Source of the DNA: Ariolimax columbianus
Taxonomy: Eukaryota > Mollusca > Gastropoda > Stylommatophora > Arionidae
Direction: 5' to 3'
Length of the DNA: 64,000 nt
Assembly (NCBI GenBank): GCA_036924085.1
Contig: JAVGWX010000004.1
Location: forward strand, 7,130,544-7,194,543
The notes below the pieces were generated by a model that saw nothing but the letters and a program-made list of their open reading frames with translations, ran no database searches and had not been told where the DNA came from. The position numbers were made by a program, and so were the translations under genes. This document shows positions 23,906 to 34,830 of this stretch, in pieces; positions within the stretch are counted from its first letter, which is position 1, and each line of letters opens with the position of its first letter.

Positions 23906-24279
23906 AAGTATTGCTTCTTTATGTACGGGTCTAGTTGAGGATCCTTTATTGCGATTATATTATCTTTGTGGATAATCATCATAATTTTTGCGGTAGAGCA
24001 TGGAAGTGGATATACCTCTGTTATGTCTGCGCATGGTTATACAAAGACAGCTATCTACCGATACTGGACAATTGTCTAGTAACTTCAGAGAAGAAGCAGA
24101 TACTTTGCAAACCAGCAGAAATTATAATGACACATGATAATACAGATCCACGATGGTTACTATGCATCATATTAATCAATGCATTTTCAAATCTAATAAA
24201 GACTACCCACATTCATACATATAGCTTTATAGTTCGGCATTTCTTCACTGTGAGTACTTAGAAGAAATGCACTGCATCA

Positions 24280-25135
24280 TTTCCAGCACGTGATGGAGTC
24301 AAACAGGGCTTTGAACCGGTCTCAATACTATCATCATGGTATTTGGACCCATGCTTTTTGACGCAACACGCGGCTATGAAACTGACTGTGACATGATGTT
24401 AAATCTGAAACGCCTAAAGTCTATCACAAAGGTGAGAGAAGTGCACATTTGTTAAATCCAGTCTGGCCGAGAGCAGCGAAATTAACGTTTGCTTAGAATA
24501 GGACATGCAACCAAACATGAATGCGTTTTTAACTGCGTGAGCTTATATTGGGCTTACTGTAAACACCCAGAAGACGGAGGTCATGTTTCTACCTTCACCC
24601 GGAGAGCTCTACTATGGACCAACCGTCACTGCGCAGGGTCATGGCCTACAGCAGTTGCAAGCATAACTTACCTTGGTTGTACCCTCACCAGAAAAGAGAA
24701 TATTTACTCTTAGACCTGCAGCATTTTTTACAAGAGTGCAACTTTTGGAAGACTAATGGCAATCATTTGGAATTGGCAAGGTATCAGTTTTGAAACCAAG
24801 ATAAGTGTGTAGCGTGCTGTTGCAGTAACCACGCTTATGTGCGCATGCGGAAAGTCGATAATCGATAGCAGGCATGCCAGGAAACATAATCCTGTTCATG
24901 TAAACTGTCTCCTCAAGCAGCTAAAGATGGCATTGAAGAGTGCCCACCGCTGTAGTCCTACTTGAAATCACCCCGCTGCTTCAGAGATCCCAATTGAGAT
25001 AGACTGGCCTGATGTTCGAATGTCAGATGAGATTCTCACAAAACAGCTGATTTTACTGTGAGCTAAAGACGCTCGCCGAGGGTGGAAAGGGTGTGGGGCA
25101 CACAAGACACGATACAAAGACACTAAACGTTTGTA
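24280..25135 (+). pseudogene. RTE/CR1-like LINE fragment, RT palm to C-terminus
   Basis: A run of recognisable blocks in shifting frames: DGVKQGFEPVSIL, LNLKRLKSITKV, KTEVMF with PSPGELYYGPTVT, AYLGCTLTR-like, LQLLEDxWQ, RAVAVTTLMCACG, and the C-terminal KxRYKDTK. The order agrees with the RT core and tail of the element at 44.1-46.9 kb, so this is an old, strongly mutated copy. The rDNA-LINE chimera begins 50 bp downstream. Confidence 0.75.
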
Positions 25136-25185
25136 CGAATAGTTTCCTAATCGATTTCGCTGGTTGAATCATGCTTGTATCTGGG

Positions 25186-25822
25186 GTAGTTGTCTCGCCG
25201 CCGCGATTCAATTTCAACCAGTGTTCGTAAAGCGATCCCAGTCCCGCCAGGCGGAGCGATAGCGCGGGCTTGCGGAAAACGCTCGCTCGCCTTTCCACGT
25301 AGAGCTATTGGGGTGCGGTTTAGTTTGGCGTCTCCTCCACCGAGGTGCGCTTCTCTTGTCCGTATCATGCAACGTTGTCAGTCCGTGGTGATTTATCTAA
25401 GGCTTATAGCAGAGCTCGACAGTTCGTTTCGCTGGTGGTCAGACTCTCGCAAAGAGCTTGTTACCGGCAAATGGAAAGCAGGAATCGTGCTTCAAGGCCC
25501 TGTGTTCTCCCATGGACCAACCCTCGGGAGAAGGGCAGACCGGCAGGCCAAATTGTCTCTAGACTCAGTGAAATTCATCGCCGAGGTCGTTGGGATCCGT
25601 TCTGCACAGAGCGCTGCTATCCCTCCTCGAGCGAGCCCGGTCGGTCGGTCGTCTGGTGCGTGTAGGGGCCCCTGTCAGGCGGTCCTAGGTCGACGGAGTG
25701 AGGGACGGGTGAAACAACCGTCCGTCCGTTCCGTCAGTCGGTCCCTGCGGCCGTCCCAGTGAGGCTTTTTACACACCAGTCCTCCGCCGACCGGTGTGTG
25801 CGCTTCGTACGTCTCCGACAGA
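25186..25822 (+). promoter_or_regulatory. rDNA 5' external-transcribed-spacer-like leader of chimera 1
   Basis: GC-rich sequence that runs directly into the 5' end of 18S, the place occupied by the 5'ETS in a rRNA gene. It aligns along its length with 52,322-52,910 of chimera 2, apart from small indels (copy 1 has about 20 extra bases near 25,200). I infer that it derives from the 5'ETS, perhaps with part of the RNA polymerase I promoter. No promoter element is proven, and the host rDNA is not available for comparison. Confidence 0.6.
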
Positions 25823-27056
25823 TATCTTGTTGATCCTGCCAATAGTCATATGCTTGTCTCAAAGATTAAGCCATGCATGTCTAAGTTCACAGTGTCTCAC
25901 GATGAAACCGCGAATGGCTCATTAAATCAGTCGATGTTCCTTAGATGACACGATCCTACTTGGATAAATGTGGCAATTCTAGAGCTAATACATGCTTACC
26001 AAGCTCTGACCCTCGCGGAAAAGAGCGCTTTTATTAGTTTAAAACCAATCATCGTTTCCCCTCGCGGGGTTGCGGCGTCTCCACTGGTGACTCTGGATAA
26101 CTTTATGCTGATCGCATGGCCTCATGTGCCGGCGACGCATCTTTCAAATGTCTGCCCTATCAAATGTCGATGGTACGTGACATGCCTACCATGTTTGTAA
26201 AGGGTAACGGGGAATCGGGGTTCGATTCCAGAGAAGGAGCATGAGAAACGGCTACCACATCCAAGGAAGTGACGAAAAATAACAATACGGGACTCTTTCG
26301 AGGGCCCGTGATTGGAATGAGTACACTTTAAACGCTTTAACGAGGATCTATTGAAGGGCAAGTCTGGTGCCAGCAGCCGCGGTAATTCCAGCTCCAATAG
26401 CGTATATTAAAGTTGTTGAATTTAAAAAGCTTGTAGTTGGATCTCAGGCGCAGGCGGGCGGTCGGGCTCGCGCCGGTTCACTGCGCGTTGTCTCCTGCCC
26501 TACCGTCTGCCGGCTCTCTCTCACGGGTGCTCTTCGCTGAGCGTCCTGGGTGGCCGGCGCGTTTACTTTGAAAAAAATTAGAGTGTTCAAAGCAGGCGTC
26601 GGCTGCCTGAATAATGGTGCATGGAATAATGGAATATGACCTCGGTTATATTTTGTTGGTTTTCGGAACTGGAGGTAATGATTAACAGGGACAAACGGGG
26701 GCATTCGTATTGCAGCGTTACAGGTGAAATTCTTGGATCGCCTCAAGACCAGCTACTGCGAAAGCATTTGTCAAGAATGTTTTCATTAATCAAGAACGAA
26801 AGTCATAGGCGCGAAGACGATCAGATACCGCCGTAGTACTGACCATAAACGATGCCGACTAACGATCCGCAGGAGTTGCTTCGATGACTCTGCGGGCAGC
26901 TTCCGGGAAACCAACGTGTTTGGGTTCCGGGGGAAGTATGGTTGCAAAACTGAAACTTAAAGGAATTGAACACCAGGAGTGGAGCCTGCGGCTTAATTTG
27001 ACTCAACACGGCCAAACACTGACATGATTGACATGCCGAGAGCACTTTCGTTGGGT
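25823..27056 (+). pseudogene. 18S rRNA 5' two-thirds, chimera 1
   Basis: Starts with TTGATCCTGCC and CATATGCTTGTCTCAAAGAT (the universal 18S 5' end). It continues through GCCAGCAGCCGCGGTAATTC (the 530 loop), the GC-rich V4 insert and GGTGAAATTCTTGGATCG to the AAAGGAATTG region, and stops after GCCGAGAGCACTTTCGTTGG. About the last 600 nt of 18S, including the decoding helix, are absent. Copy-specific damage includes a 51-nt loss at about 26,273 and a short gap at about 26,969. V4 and flanking variants look molluscan. It is a retrotransposed pseudogene. Confidence 0.93.
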
Positions 27057-27384
27057 CTAATATAGAACGGGTGCTGGATTTAGACCCTTGAAAATATGGG
27101 GCTACCCTCTAAGTAACTTGATTGTCTCGCTAAAGGAATTTACGGAAGGGCACCACCAGGTGTGGAACATGCGGCTTAATTTGACTGAACACGCCAATAC
27201 TGTAGAACGAATGACAAATCGAGAGCAATATCGTTGGGTCTAATAATGAACGTACGCTGGTATTAGACTCACGGAAGACAAGTCAGCTCTCTAACACTCT
27301 AATGAAAGAACGCTACGGAAATCGTGTCTAACCTGCAGAAACCGCAGATTCCAAATACCTGGCCACTGACAAACAAGAGCCCTC
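27057..27384 (+). repeat. 18S/28S hybrid tandem repeat, two units, chimera 1
   Basis: Where 18S stops, a 28S-like segment resembling AACGTGAGCTGGGTTTAGACC follows (here AACGGGTGCTGGATTTAGAC). Then comes a short spacer and a second 18S piece from AAAGGAATTTACGG (27,132) ending in a second 28S-like segment (27,240-27,290). Unit spacing is 173 bp. A linker of about 95 bp then leads to the 28S block. The same joint is in chimeras 2 and 3. Confidence 0.83.
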
Positions 27385-27870
27385 AATAAATTCGTCTGGC
27401 AAAATAGTGAACCGGTGCTGGAAATAGACCATCTGAAGACAGGTCAGTTTTACCCTACTAATGACAGGGCGTTGCTACGGAAAACCAGCTCATATCGATA
27501 GGAGCCGCAGACACTTTGGTACACGTACCAGGCTGATAAACCAATGGCGCGATGCTACCATGTGGGGGATTACGGCCGAATCCGTGTAAGCCGCAATCCC
27601 GCCCAAAATCTCAGCACCACTACAATGGGAGGCTCCTACATGTTTGGGACCTGGGGCTCGCGCCCCATCCCTATCCGGTAGAGCCGCAGAAAGAGGTCTC
27701 TGCCGTCCGCTGATCAAAGCGGGCGGACAGCTGCTTGATACTCACCTTATACGGCGATAGGGTGCGAAACCACAAACATAAGACTTAGTTCCTGGTCGGG
27801 GTGTCGAAAACAGTAGAGCAGCCACCTCACTATGAACTGTCGAAACTCAACAAATGACCATGAGATCTGT
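27385..27870 (+). pseudogene. 28S rRNA 3'-terminal segment, chimera 1
   Basis: Begins near the 28S GGAACGTGAGCTGG equivalent and runs to the mature 3' end of 28S: CAGTTTTACCCTACTAATGA, GGAGCCGCAGAC, GGGGGATTACGGCC, GTGTCGAAAACAGTAGAGCA and a terminal CCATGAGATCTGT. LINE-A sequence follows immediately. The 28S 3' end is thus kept to the last bases, whereas everything upstream of this block (most of 28S, 5.8S and both ITS) is missing. Confidence 0.88.
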
Positions 27871-28599
27871 CCGCACACTAGGCGAAAAACATCTCTGTGA
27901 CATTACAAGGCTTGTCCTCTGGATAAATGCACTTCTGCGTCGAAATCTACCTCTGTACGTTATCAGCCATATATCTATCATGCATAAGAGACGCAGAAGA
28001 GATACAGACCAGCGGACATTGCACACCTGCCCCACTAGGCGTGCCATCTCTGCATAGAAGCCAAGAAAATAAAAGGAGAAAGAGATACCCCATTCACATG
28101 CAAATGCTACGTTTCTGGCGATCCTGGGGTACAGCCACAATGGACTGCCTCTCTTCCGGGTAAATCAGTGCATATCATATATCCCATATATCATCTCACA
28201 TATCTTCATCGCACCCTATAGACACGAGTAGTGAAGACTCGATAGTCTGGTAAGAAAACTTCCATAAGAGAGACACCTCTGATTATAAACAACTGCTGCC
28301 TTGCAGATAGGCTGGGGACAGCCAAAGGCTAAGGAGGGCATCCCTACAGAAACGCCTGTTGAAATCGGATGCACGGGGCCGCAAGCCTAACAAAACAGTG
28401 CAACGTAAATCGCAGCATGATGACAATACAACCGATTAGCAAAACGCATGGCGCTCATCCTGCGGAGTCCCGCCAGGCAGCGATAGTGCCGGGCCTCACG
28501 CCTCGAAGGGGCCCACCCTTGACTACTGGTGGTCACCCACCCATGTGTCGTGGAGTCAAGGCACATGGCTATGGGGCAACCTTTATTGACCAAAAACTC
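27871..28599 (+). other. LINE-A 5' leader of chimera 1, no ORF1 visible
   Basis: About 730 bp between the 28S end and the endonuclease. A frame opening at 28,369 adds some 75 residues of low-complexity PRRGPPLTTGGHPP type before the endonuclease, but there is no gag-like ORF1 with zinc knuckles. At about 28,355-28,415 it contains GAAATCGGATGCACGGGGCC and AACAAAACAGTGCAACG, closely resembling the SINE core (GAAGTCGGATGCACTxxGCC ... CACAGTGCAACGCAC). Confidence 0.7.
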
Positions 28600-29385
28600 A
28601 AGAACCTCAAAATACTACAGTGGAATGCGGAGGGAGTCATTAACAAAAAACTGTCCCTAACACATCACCTGCATGAAGATAAGATTGACGTGGCATGTAT
28701 CCAGGAAACGCACCTCAACAAAAACCATACATTCTCAATCAGAGGATACCAGACCTTCCGTCTCGATAGAGAAGGCCACCAAGGAGGGGTCCTGATACTG
28801 ACCAGAAACTGCATACCGAGTAGCTGTCAATCACACCGGACAAGCAGAAATTGTTGGAGTTGACATAATGGCTCAAGAGACGAAACTCCGCATTTTCAAT
28901 CTGTACGGACCACCAAATAGAGACCTATCGCTCTCGAGTATAGAGGTCAGAGACTCCAACTGCATAGTAGTTGGAGATTTCAACAGCCACTCGTAGAGAT
29001 ATGGGGATACTCTGACACAGACAGCAGAGGTGACGAAGTGGAAGACTGGGAGATAGATGCAAATCTCTCCCTAATCAATAGGCCGGAGGATAGCCCTAGC
29101 TTCTATTTAAGAACATGCCATACCACCTCGACTCCAGATTTGGCCTTCTCCACACAGGACATACACCATAAAATAGACCGTCAGGTGCTGAACCAACTGG
29201 CAGGTAGCGAACACATGCCGATCAGGCTAACCATTGACATGGAAGTAGGCCCACAGGAAACAAAACCGCTCCCACGTTGGAATTGCAAGCGAGCCGATTG
29301 GGACAGATTTGCAATCCTGACAGATGGGCTGTGTGAAATCATCAACACACGAAATACCAAAATGAAGCCATGGTGGAAAGCCTAA
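28369..29385 (+). pseudogene. LINE-A endonuclease, chimera 1, frameshifted
   Basis: Continuous to about 28,830: LKILQWNAEGVINKKLSLTH (first Asn), DVACIQETHLNKNH (catalytic Glu) and FRLDREGHQGGVLILTRNCI. A frameshift then occurs, followed by EIVGVDIMAQETKLRIFNLY in another frame, VVGDFNSH and a stop. It continues with NRPEDSPSFYLRTCHTTSTP, DLAFSTQDIHHKI, and an altered SEHMP where active copies have SDHRP. It is therefore inactive on two counts. Confidence 0.85.
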
Positions 29386-31046
29386 GCAAGCCAATAATGC
29401 AAGCCGCCACTGAAACCATCCCAAGAGGAGCTAGGAAAAACTATAAGCCCTACTGGAATGATGAGTTGCAGAAAGTGGAAGATGCAGTAACAAATGCTAG
29501 GAACATGGCAGAGCGAGAAAAATCCATGGAGGCAAACATCGCCCTCAAAGCCGCCACGGCGAAATACAAACACACTCTTAAGCAAACAGCAAGAGAAAGC
29601 TGGAAAAATAAAACGGAAAGCCTAAATCTGGACAAAGACGGGAACAAGCTATGGAAGCTAGTCAGAGCCATGAACTACGAAACCCCGTCAAATAAACAAA
29701 TTACCATCAAGCAGGGCGAGAACTTGATCACAGGTAAGAAAGCCGCAAACGCCTTTGTCGATCACTATGCCAGAGCAAACCACATCAAAGTCCCTGCAGA
29801 TAAGCAAACAGACATTAGCGAAGAGCTAAAGGGGCACGACAACATGAATACGGCACCTGAAGAGCACATGATGGCCAAATTAACAATGCGCGAAATGGAA
29901 GAGGCTATGAAAACATTAAAGAAAAGGAAATCTCCCGGAAAAGACGGGATAACAAACTAAATGCTGATGGGGCTGGGCAAAAAAACAGCGAAGAGGAAAT
30001 TGCTATCGGTCCTGAACCAACGCTGGAAAAGGGGAATTGTACCCCAGGCATAGAAAGACGCAATACTGGTACCATTACCAAAAACAGGAAAGGATAAAAC
30101 AGATCCAAATGGATACAGGCCCATCAGCCTACTGAGCTGTGTTGGCAAGCTGATGGAACGGATGATAAACACCAGACTGATGTGGCATCTGGAAGAAAAA
30201 CGAATACTAATTCCACAGCAAGCCGGCTTTAGACAGCACAGACCCACTGAGGACCAGGTCATCCTCATAGCCCAGGAGATAGAAGATGCCTACCAGGCAC
30301 AGAAACACACAGTAGCTGTTTGGGTGGATCTGGAAAAGGCATTTGACCAAGTCTGGAAAGACGGACTTAGAGTCAAGCTAAGAAGAAGTGATGTTTGTGG
30401 GAAAATGTACAAATGGATCAACCACTACCTCAAACAAAGAACGGCCAGAGTCCAAGTACAAGGTCAGATGAGCACAACAGTGACACTCGAGCAGGGAGTA
30501 CCCCAAGGGGGAGTACTGTCACCCACACTCTTTATGGTATATATAACCGATATTACAGAGAATATACCAAGAAGAGTCCATAGCTCAATGTTTGCAGACG
30601 ATCTGGCTATGTGGACCTCTGAAAAGAATCTCACCATAGCAAGAAATCGGATGCAGACGGCCCTAACATCGCTGGAAGTGTTGGCGAACTCATGGCTGGT
30701 CAAAATAAACGAGGAGAAAACCACATGCACAATATTTTCGCTTTCATTAAAACCCCAAAATACCAAATTAAGTCTAAATGGCAAATTCCTGCAGCCAAAC
30801 GACAACCCAACCTATCTGGGAGTCACATTTGATCGGCGCATGACATGGAAAAGTCAGATTGAGAGAAACCGAATGAAAGCCAGAGAAAGAATGGCAATCA
30901 TGAGGAAACTTGCTGGCACAAGCTGGGGAGCAGACGAAGGCATACTAAAGAAACTGTACACTGGAAGAGTGAGACCAGTTCTCGAGTATGGCATGGCGGC
31001 ATGGACAACAGCATCGAAGGCGAACTTCGATAAAGTTAGCAAACTT
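29370..31046 (+). pseudogene. LINE-A linker and reverse transcriptase, chimera 1
   Basis: The linker is open for 196 codons from 29,370 (KNYKPYWNDELQKVEDAVTN ... MEEAMKTLKKRKSPGKDGIT) to a stop at 29,958. After a short decayed stretch, 306 codons are open from 30,153: PQQAGFRQHRPTEDQVILIA, VWVDLEKAFDQVWKDGLRVK (palm A), LEQGVPQGGVLSPTLFMVYI (motif B), SSMFADDLAMW (catalytic motif C), YLGVTFDRRMTW and RPVLEYGMAAW. The frame leaves LINE-A at KVSKL, where the homology ends. It is the longest surviving RT in the window. Confidence 0.92.
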
Positions 31047-32790
31047 AGCACGGATATCCTGGCACGGTCATAGACTATTTAAAATTATAAATTATGTTTC
31101 GGCACTGTGTCGTATTTCTACTGTACAGTGCACACAGTCCCTTTAGAGATCTTACGGGTCATTCATGATATATATTTATGTGGTATCTATACATATATCA
31201 ATTTGTGTTATGTATCCGTGACATTTGCGATATTTTTTATTGTAGACAGTTCTGTTATGGCTTACAAGGCGAGCCACAATATGGTCTAACTATACTATTT
31301 CTTTTCTTTGTCACAATTGCACATGCAATTTAGCACATTTGTTATCTTAAAAATGTAGCAATGCAGAGTACATGTTGGTCGTTAGAGGATATTAAGCAAT
31401 ATTTAAATTGTAAAGAGTTTCGCATATGCTGCTAAATTAAAAATGAATTTTGAACTTTAATATGTAATTAATATAGCTAATGTGCCTAATTTATAGAAAG
31501 GCAGTACACCTATGAATTTTGCCGTTACAAAAACAAGTAACGGAGTGCATTAAGAAATACATATTTTAAATTTTTCAGGAGTTCGTTAATGTGCAGAATA
31601 TGCTATGGGGCACACAAATGGTGTTGCAGGCGAAATGGAAACATACTGAAATGACGTTGTAGCCAGATTCATAATTGAACAACCAGATGATGATTATTCT
31701 GATAAAAAATGTTTCACAGAAAAAGTCTTCGCCTTTGAATGTCGTAACAAAACAGATTACACTAAGAAACAAATATGTATATAGCATTTACATTTTCAGG
31801 GGTTTGTTTTCTTTATTTGTATGGCAATAGTTCAAAAAGAAAATATGGCATCATCGCATGTACTCTGAATATAATGTAAGCTGATGTTCAATTAAAATTG
31901 TATCTACATAAGCTATTTAAAAATGTAATTTGTGAATCATACATCAACTTTTATCATTAAAATGGGAAAAAAAAAGTAAAGATGCAAAAATCGTTCGATA
32001 AGCATAATAATACACGATAACCTTAACTGTAACCAATGCATATACGTGGTTTCAGGAAGAACAAAGAAAAGGTAGACCGCTAATCTGTTCATTCATTCTC
32101 TATATTCAAGTATATGTATTATTGCAATACAGTTTTCATTTCAAACCTATACAAAAATAAAACAGCTAATTAAGCAGCCTATAACAATATAAGCCCATTC
32201 TCAATCTGAAAACATGTAATACAGTTAGACAAGTATGATTATAAATATGTTTACAAAACAAATACAATCCTTATCCTGATACGATAACGGAAGAACTGAG
32301 CAGCTACCAGAAAATGCAATTTCTTAGCTAAAATTATCTTGAAAACGATTATGTGCCATCACATTTGCAGAAAAACGCAGTCATTATAAAATGAAAATAT
32401 CATTTTTCGCCAAATCACAAGGATCAACGACACGGCCATGGATGTGGCATCATTTTGTATTTTTTTATATAATAACAATAGTAATGGACATCGAAATACA
32501 ACCATATTGCCATTTAAGAGCATACCAGAAAACAAGAACATGAAGATACATATTTTTGCAGAGGAGAAGTGATCTGAAGAAGATAATGGGATTGCCAGAT
32601 AACTTTGACGATGATTAATTTTCACTTATTTTGTCTGCCAAAATTATAGATTTATAATGTGTCAAGCAACTTCGTTTTGTTATGAGTCAATGTGTTTTTT
32701 TCATTTTGTCTCACATTCTCCTTTTTAAAAAGTATATATATTTTTTTTTCATTTTTTAAACAGTTTTATATGTATGTATTATTCATTTTG
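31047..32790. other. AT-rich intron, no gene seen
   Basis: Unique AT-rich sequence following the broken end of chimera 1. Nothing recognised. Confidence 0.55.
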
Positions 32791-32791
32791 C

Positions 32792-32907
32792 ACACGCACG
32801 CAAGCACGCACGCGCACACACATACCCACCCACTCACACACACACAAACACACATATGGATCGACATATATTTATATATATATATATAGATATATATATA
32901 TAGATAT

Positions 32908-32996
<89 letters not shown>
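32792..32996. repeat. (CA)n and (TA)n microsatellite
   Basis: A CA-rich block (32,793-32,855) followed by TATATAGA and an uninterrupted (TA)n of about 85 bp. Confidence 0.97.
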
Positions 32997-32998
<2 letters not shown>

Positions 32999-33435
32999 CA
33001 TATATACCGTACTAAACTGAACTACTATTTTTCAGCGGCCAAAACAAAAACAATATAGGCTTATTAGAAGGTACATAAAACGGTATTCAGTTAAAAATAC
33101 AGAGGTAACCACATGATTATTTGGATTCTTAAGATAATATTTGGCTTTTAATCTGTGCAAGACAAGGCTGTTGGCTATTATGATTATTGTTCTCTCAGCT
33201 CTACATCTGTATCATTTTTTTATACGTTAAACATTATCTTGATCAAGACTTTCACAGACATATCCGGGAGATACTTAAGGAGTGTAGATTTCCGAATTTA
33301 GTTATAAGTAATTTCAATGATGAGCCTGCAGTCATGTTTAGGAGTTTCATGATTTTCTAATATAGTATGTAGAGACGGTGCATCATCTCTATTGAGCACG
33401 GTATATCCGCGCTTATGGTTTACGTGATAAGCTGA
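32997..33435. other. Unique AT-rich spacer
   Basis: No gene or repeat recognised. Confidence 0.5.
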
Positions 33436-33600
33436 TCAGATGAGTGGGTGTGTGTGTGTGTGTTTGTATGTGGGTGTTTGTGTGGGTGTTTATGTATGTG
33501 TGTGTTTGTGTATGATTGTGTGTGTGTGTGTTTGTGTGTGTGTTTGTGATTGCGTGTATGTGTATGTGTGTGCCTATGTGCATGTGTGTTTGTGTATGTT

Positions 33601-33633
<33 letters not shown>

Positions 33634-33676
33634 TGGTGTGTGTGTGTGTGTGTATGTGTGTGTTTGTGTGTGTTCC
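33436..33676. repeat. (TG)n-rich microsatellite
   Basis: About 240 bp of TG dinucleotides interrupted by TTTG, TATG and GGTG. The long Cys-Val and His-Thr frames on the two strands are artefacts. Confidence 0.97.
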
Positions 33677-34544
33677 AATGATGAACAATCTCAAACACAT
33701 TAAACACATGCATTATTTTAATTTGTTTTGGAATGATAACTGGTGACGTATGATCTGTGAACCAAACATGTAAATAGCATATGCAGCTTAAATTGTAATT
33801 CAATATGATCTTACTTTTGAATTAGAGTAGAGGAATGTCCATTCCTGGAGAGCATTGTCAAACTTTTATTACGGGGCTATTGAAGTACTTGTATGTAGGA
33901 CAACTATCGTCTTCTCTTCTGGATTTTACGTTTCCACATGTTTAACAGTAGACCTTTACAGTCATGTTTTCTATTATATTGCGGCAACATGTAGCCCTAC
34001 ACACAGCGATATTTGAAACAGTTTAAACAAAAACATAATTGTATTGATGGACAATTGCACACATAATTAGTGATAATTCATCCTCACCAGTCATCTGATT
34101 ATGCACTTCTAGCCGAAAATATTTTCACCCACATATTATTTCGTCTATATATATATATATATATAAAGTCATTCTGTGATTATCTGTTGTCATAATTATT
34201 ATTATAGTTTTAAGTCAATATTCTTTATTGATCCCATATTCTTAGATGTGGTATTGCTCCTAGTGAATAGAATTGGTAATCAATTATGTTCCTTCAGCGA
34301 TGGATTTATCATCTGCAAATGTGATGTCACATATTCTTAAAGAGAATGTAATCAATAAGTTATTTACATGATGTTTACATTGTAGTTGCTGAATATGATT
34401 TTGTTCAGTCAGCTTAGATGAAATCATTCAGTTACAAAATATAAAAGTGAAAAAAATAAAAATTTATAGGAACATATATTCCATTTGTTACTCTGAAATT
34501 AATATTTTAGTTTAATAGTGTATTTATTTTGAATTATATATGTG
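33677..34544. other. Unique AT-rich spacer
   Basis: No gene recognised; a short (TA)n lies near 34,147-34,166. Confidence 0.5.
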
Positions 34545-34830
34545 CGTGTCTCTGTATATGTTTGTACATATGTGTGTGTGTGTGTGTGTGTGTGGGTGTG
34601 TGTGGGGGTATATTTGAGAATGTGTAGGTGTGTGTGTTAGGGTAGTGTGTGTGTGTGTTATTGTATGTGTGCATATGCGTGGGTTGGTTGGTATATGTGG
34701 AGGTGTCTATGTGTGTGCATGTTCGTGAGTACGTGTGTTTGTGAGTGTGTGTCTCTGGGTGTCTGTGTGTGATAATTTGTGAGTATATGTGCGTTAATGC
34801 GTTTGTGTTTGGGTGTGTGTACACATAAGA
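34545..34830. repeat. (TG)n-rich microsatellite
   Basis: A second interrupted TG-dinucleotide tract with GGTTGG and TATG variants. Confidence 0.95.

Larger units (their letters stand above)
25186..31046 (+). mobile_element. rDNA-LINE-A chimera, copy 1 (5'-complete, 3'-truncated)
   Basis: A single sense-oriented composite. The 5'ETS-like leader (25,186-25,822) is followed by 18S rRNA to about 27,056, 18S/28S hybrid repeats to about 27,384, the 28S 3' end to about 27,870, the LINE-A leader, the endonuclease and the RT. It shares its 5' start (GTAGTTGTCTCGCC) with copy 2 at 52,322. It ends at about 31,046, in the RT thumb, where LINE-A sequence stops and AT-rich intron begins. The RNase H and GAA tail are therefore gone, by later deletion or an aberrant end. 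The FADD catalytic box is intact but the endonuclease is frameshifted. It lies in the intron between the two FTP exons. Confidence 0.9.

Noticed and set aside
25190..25762. 190-codon open frame in the 5'ETS-like leader
   Set aside because: GC-rich noncoding rDNA spacer; the equivalent frame in chimera 2 is disrupted and the protein has no recognisable domain.
25823..27056. Functional 18S rRNA gene
   Set aside because: It lacks the last third including the decoding helix, has a 51-nt loss, is fused to 28S pieces and a LINE, and recurs in the same broken form at 52.9 and 62.4 kb.
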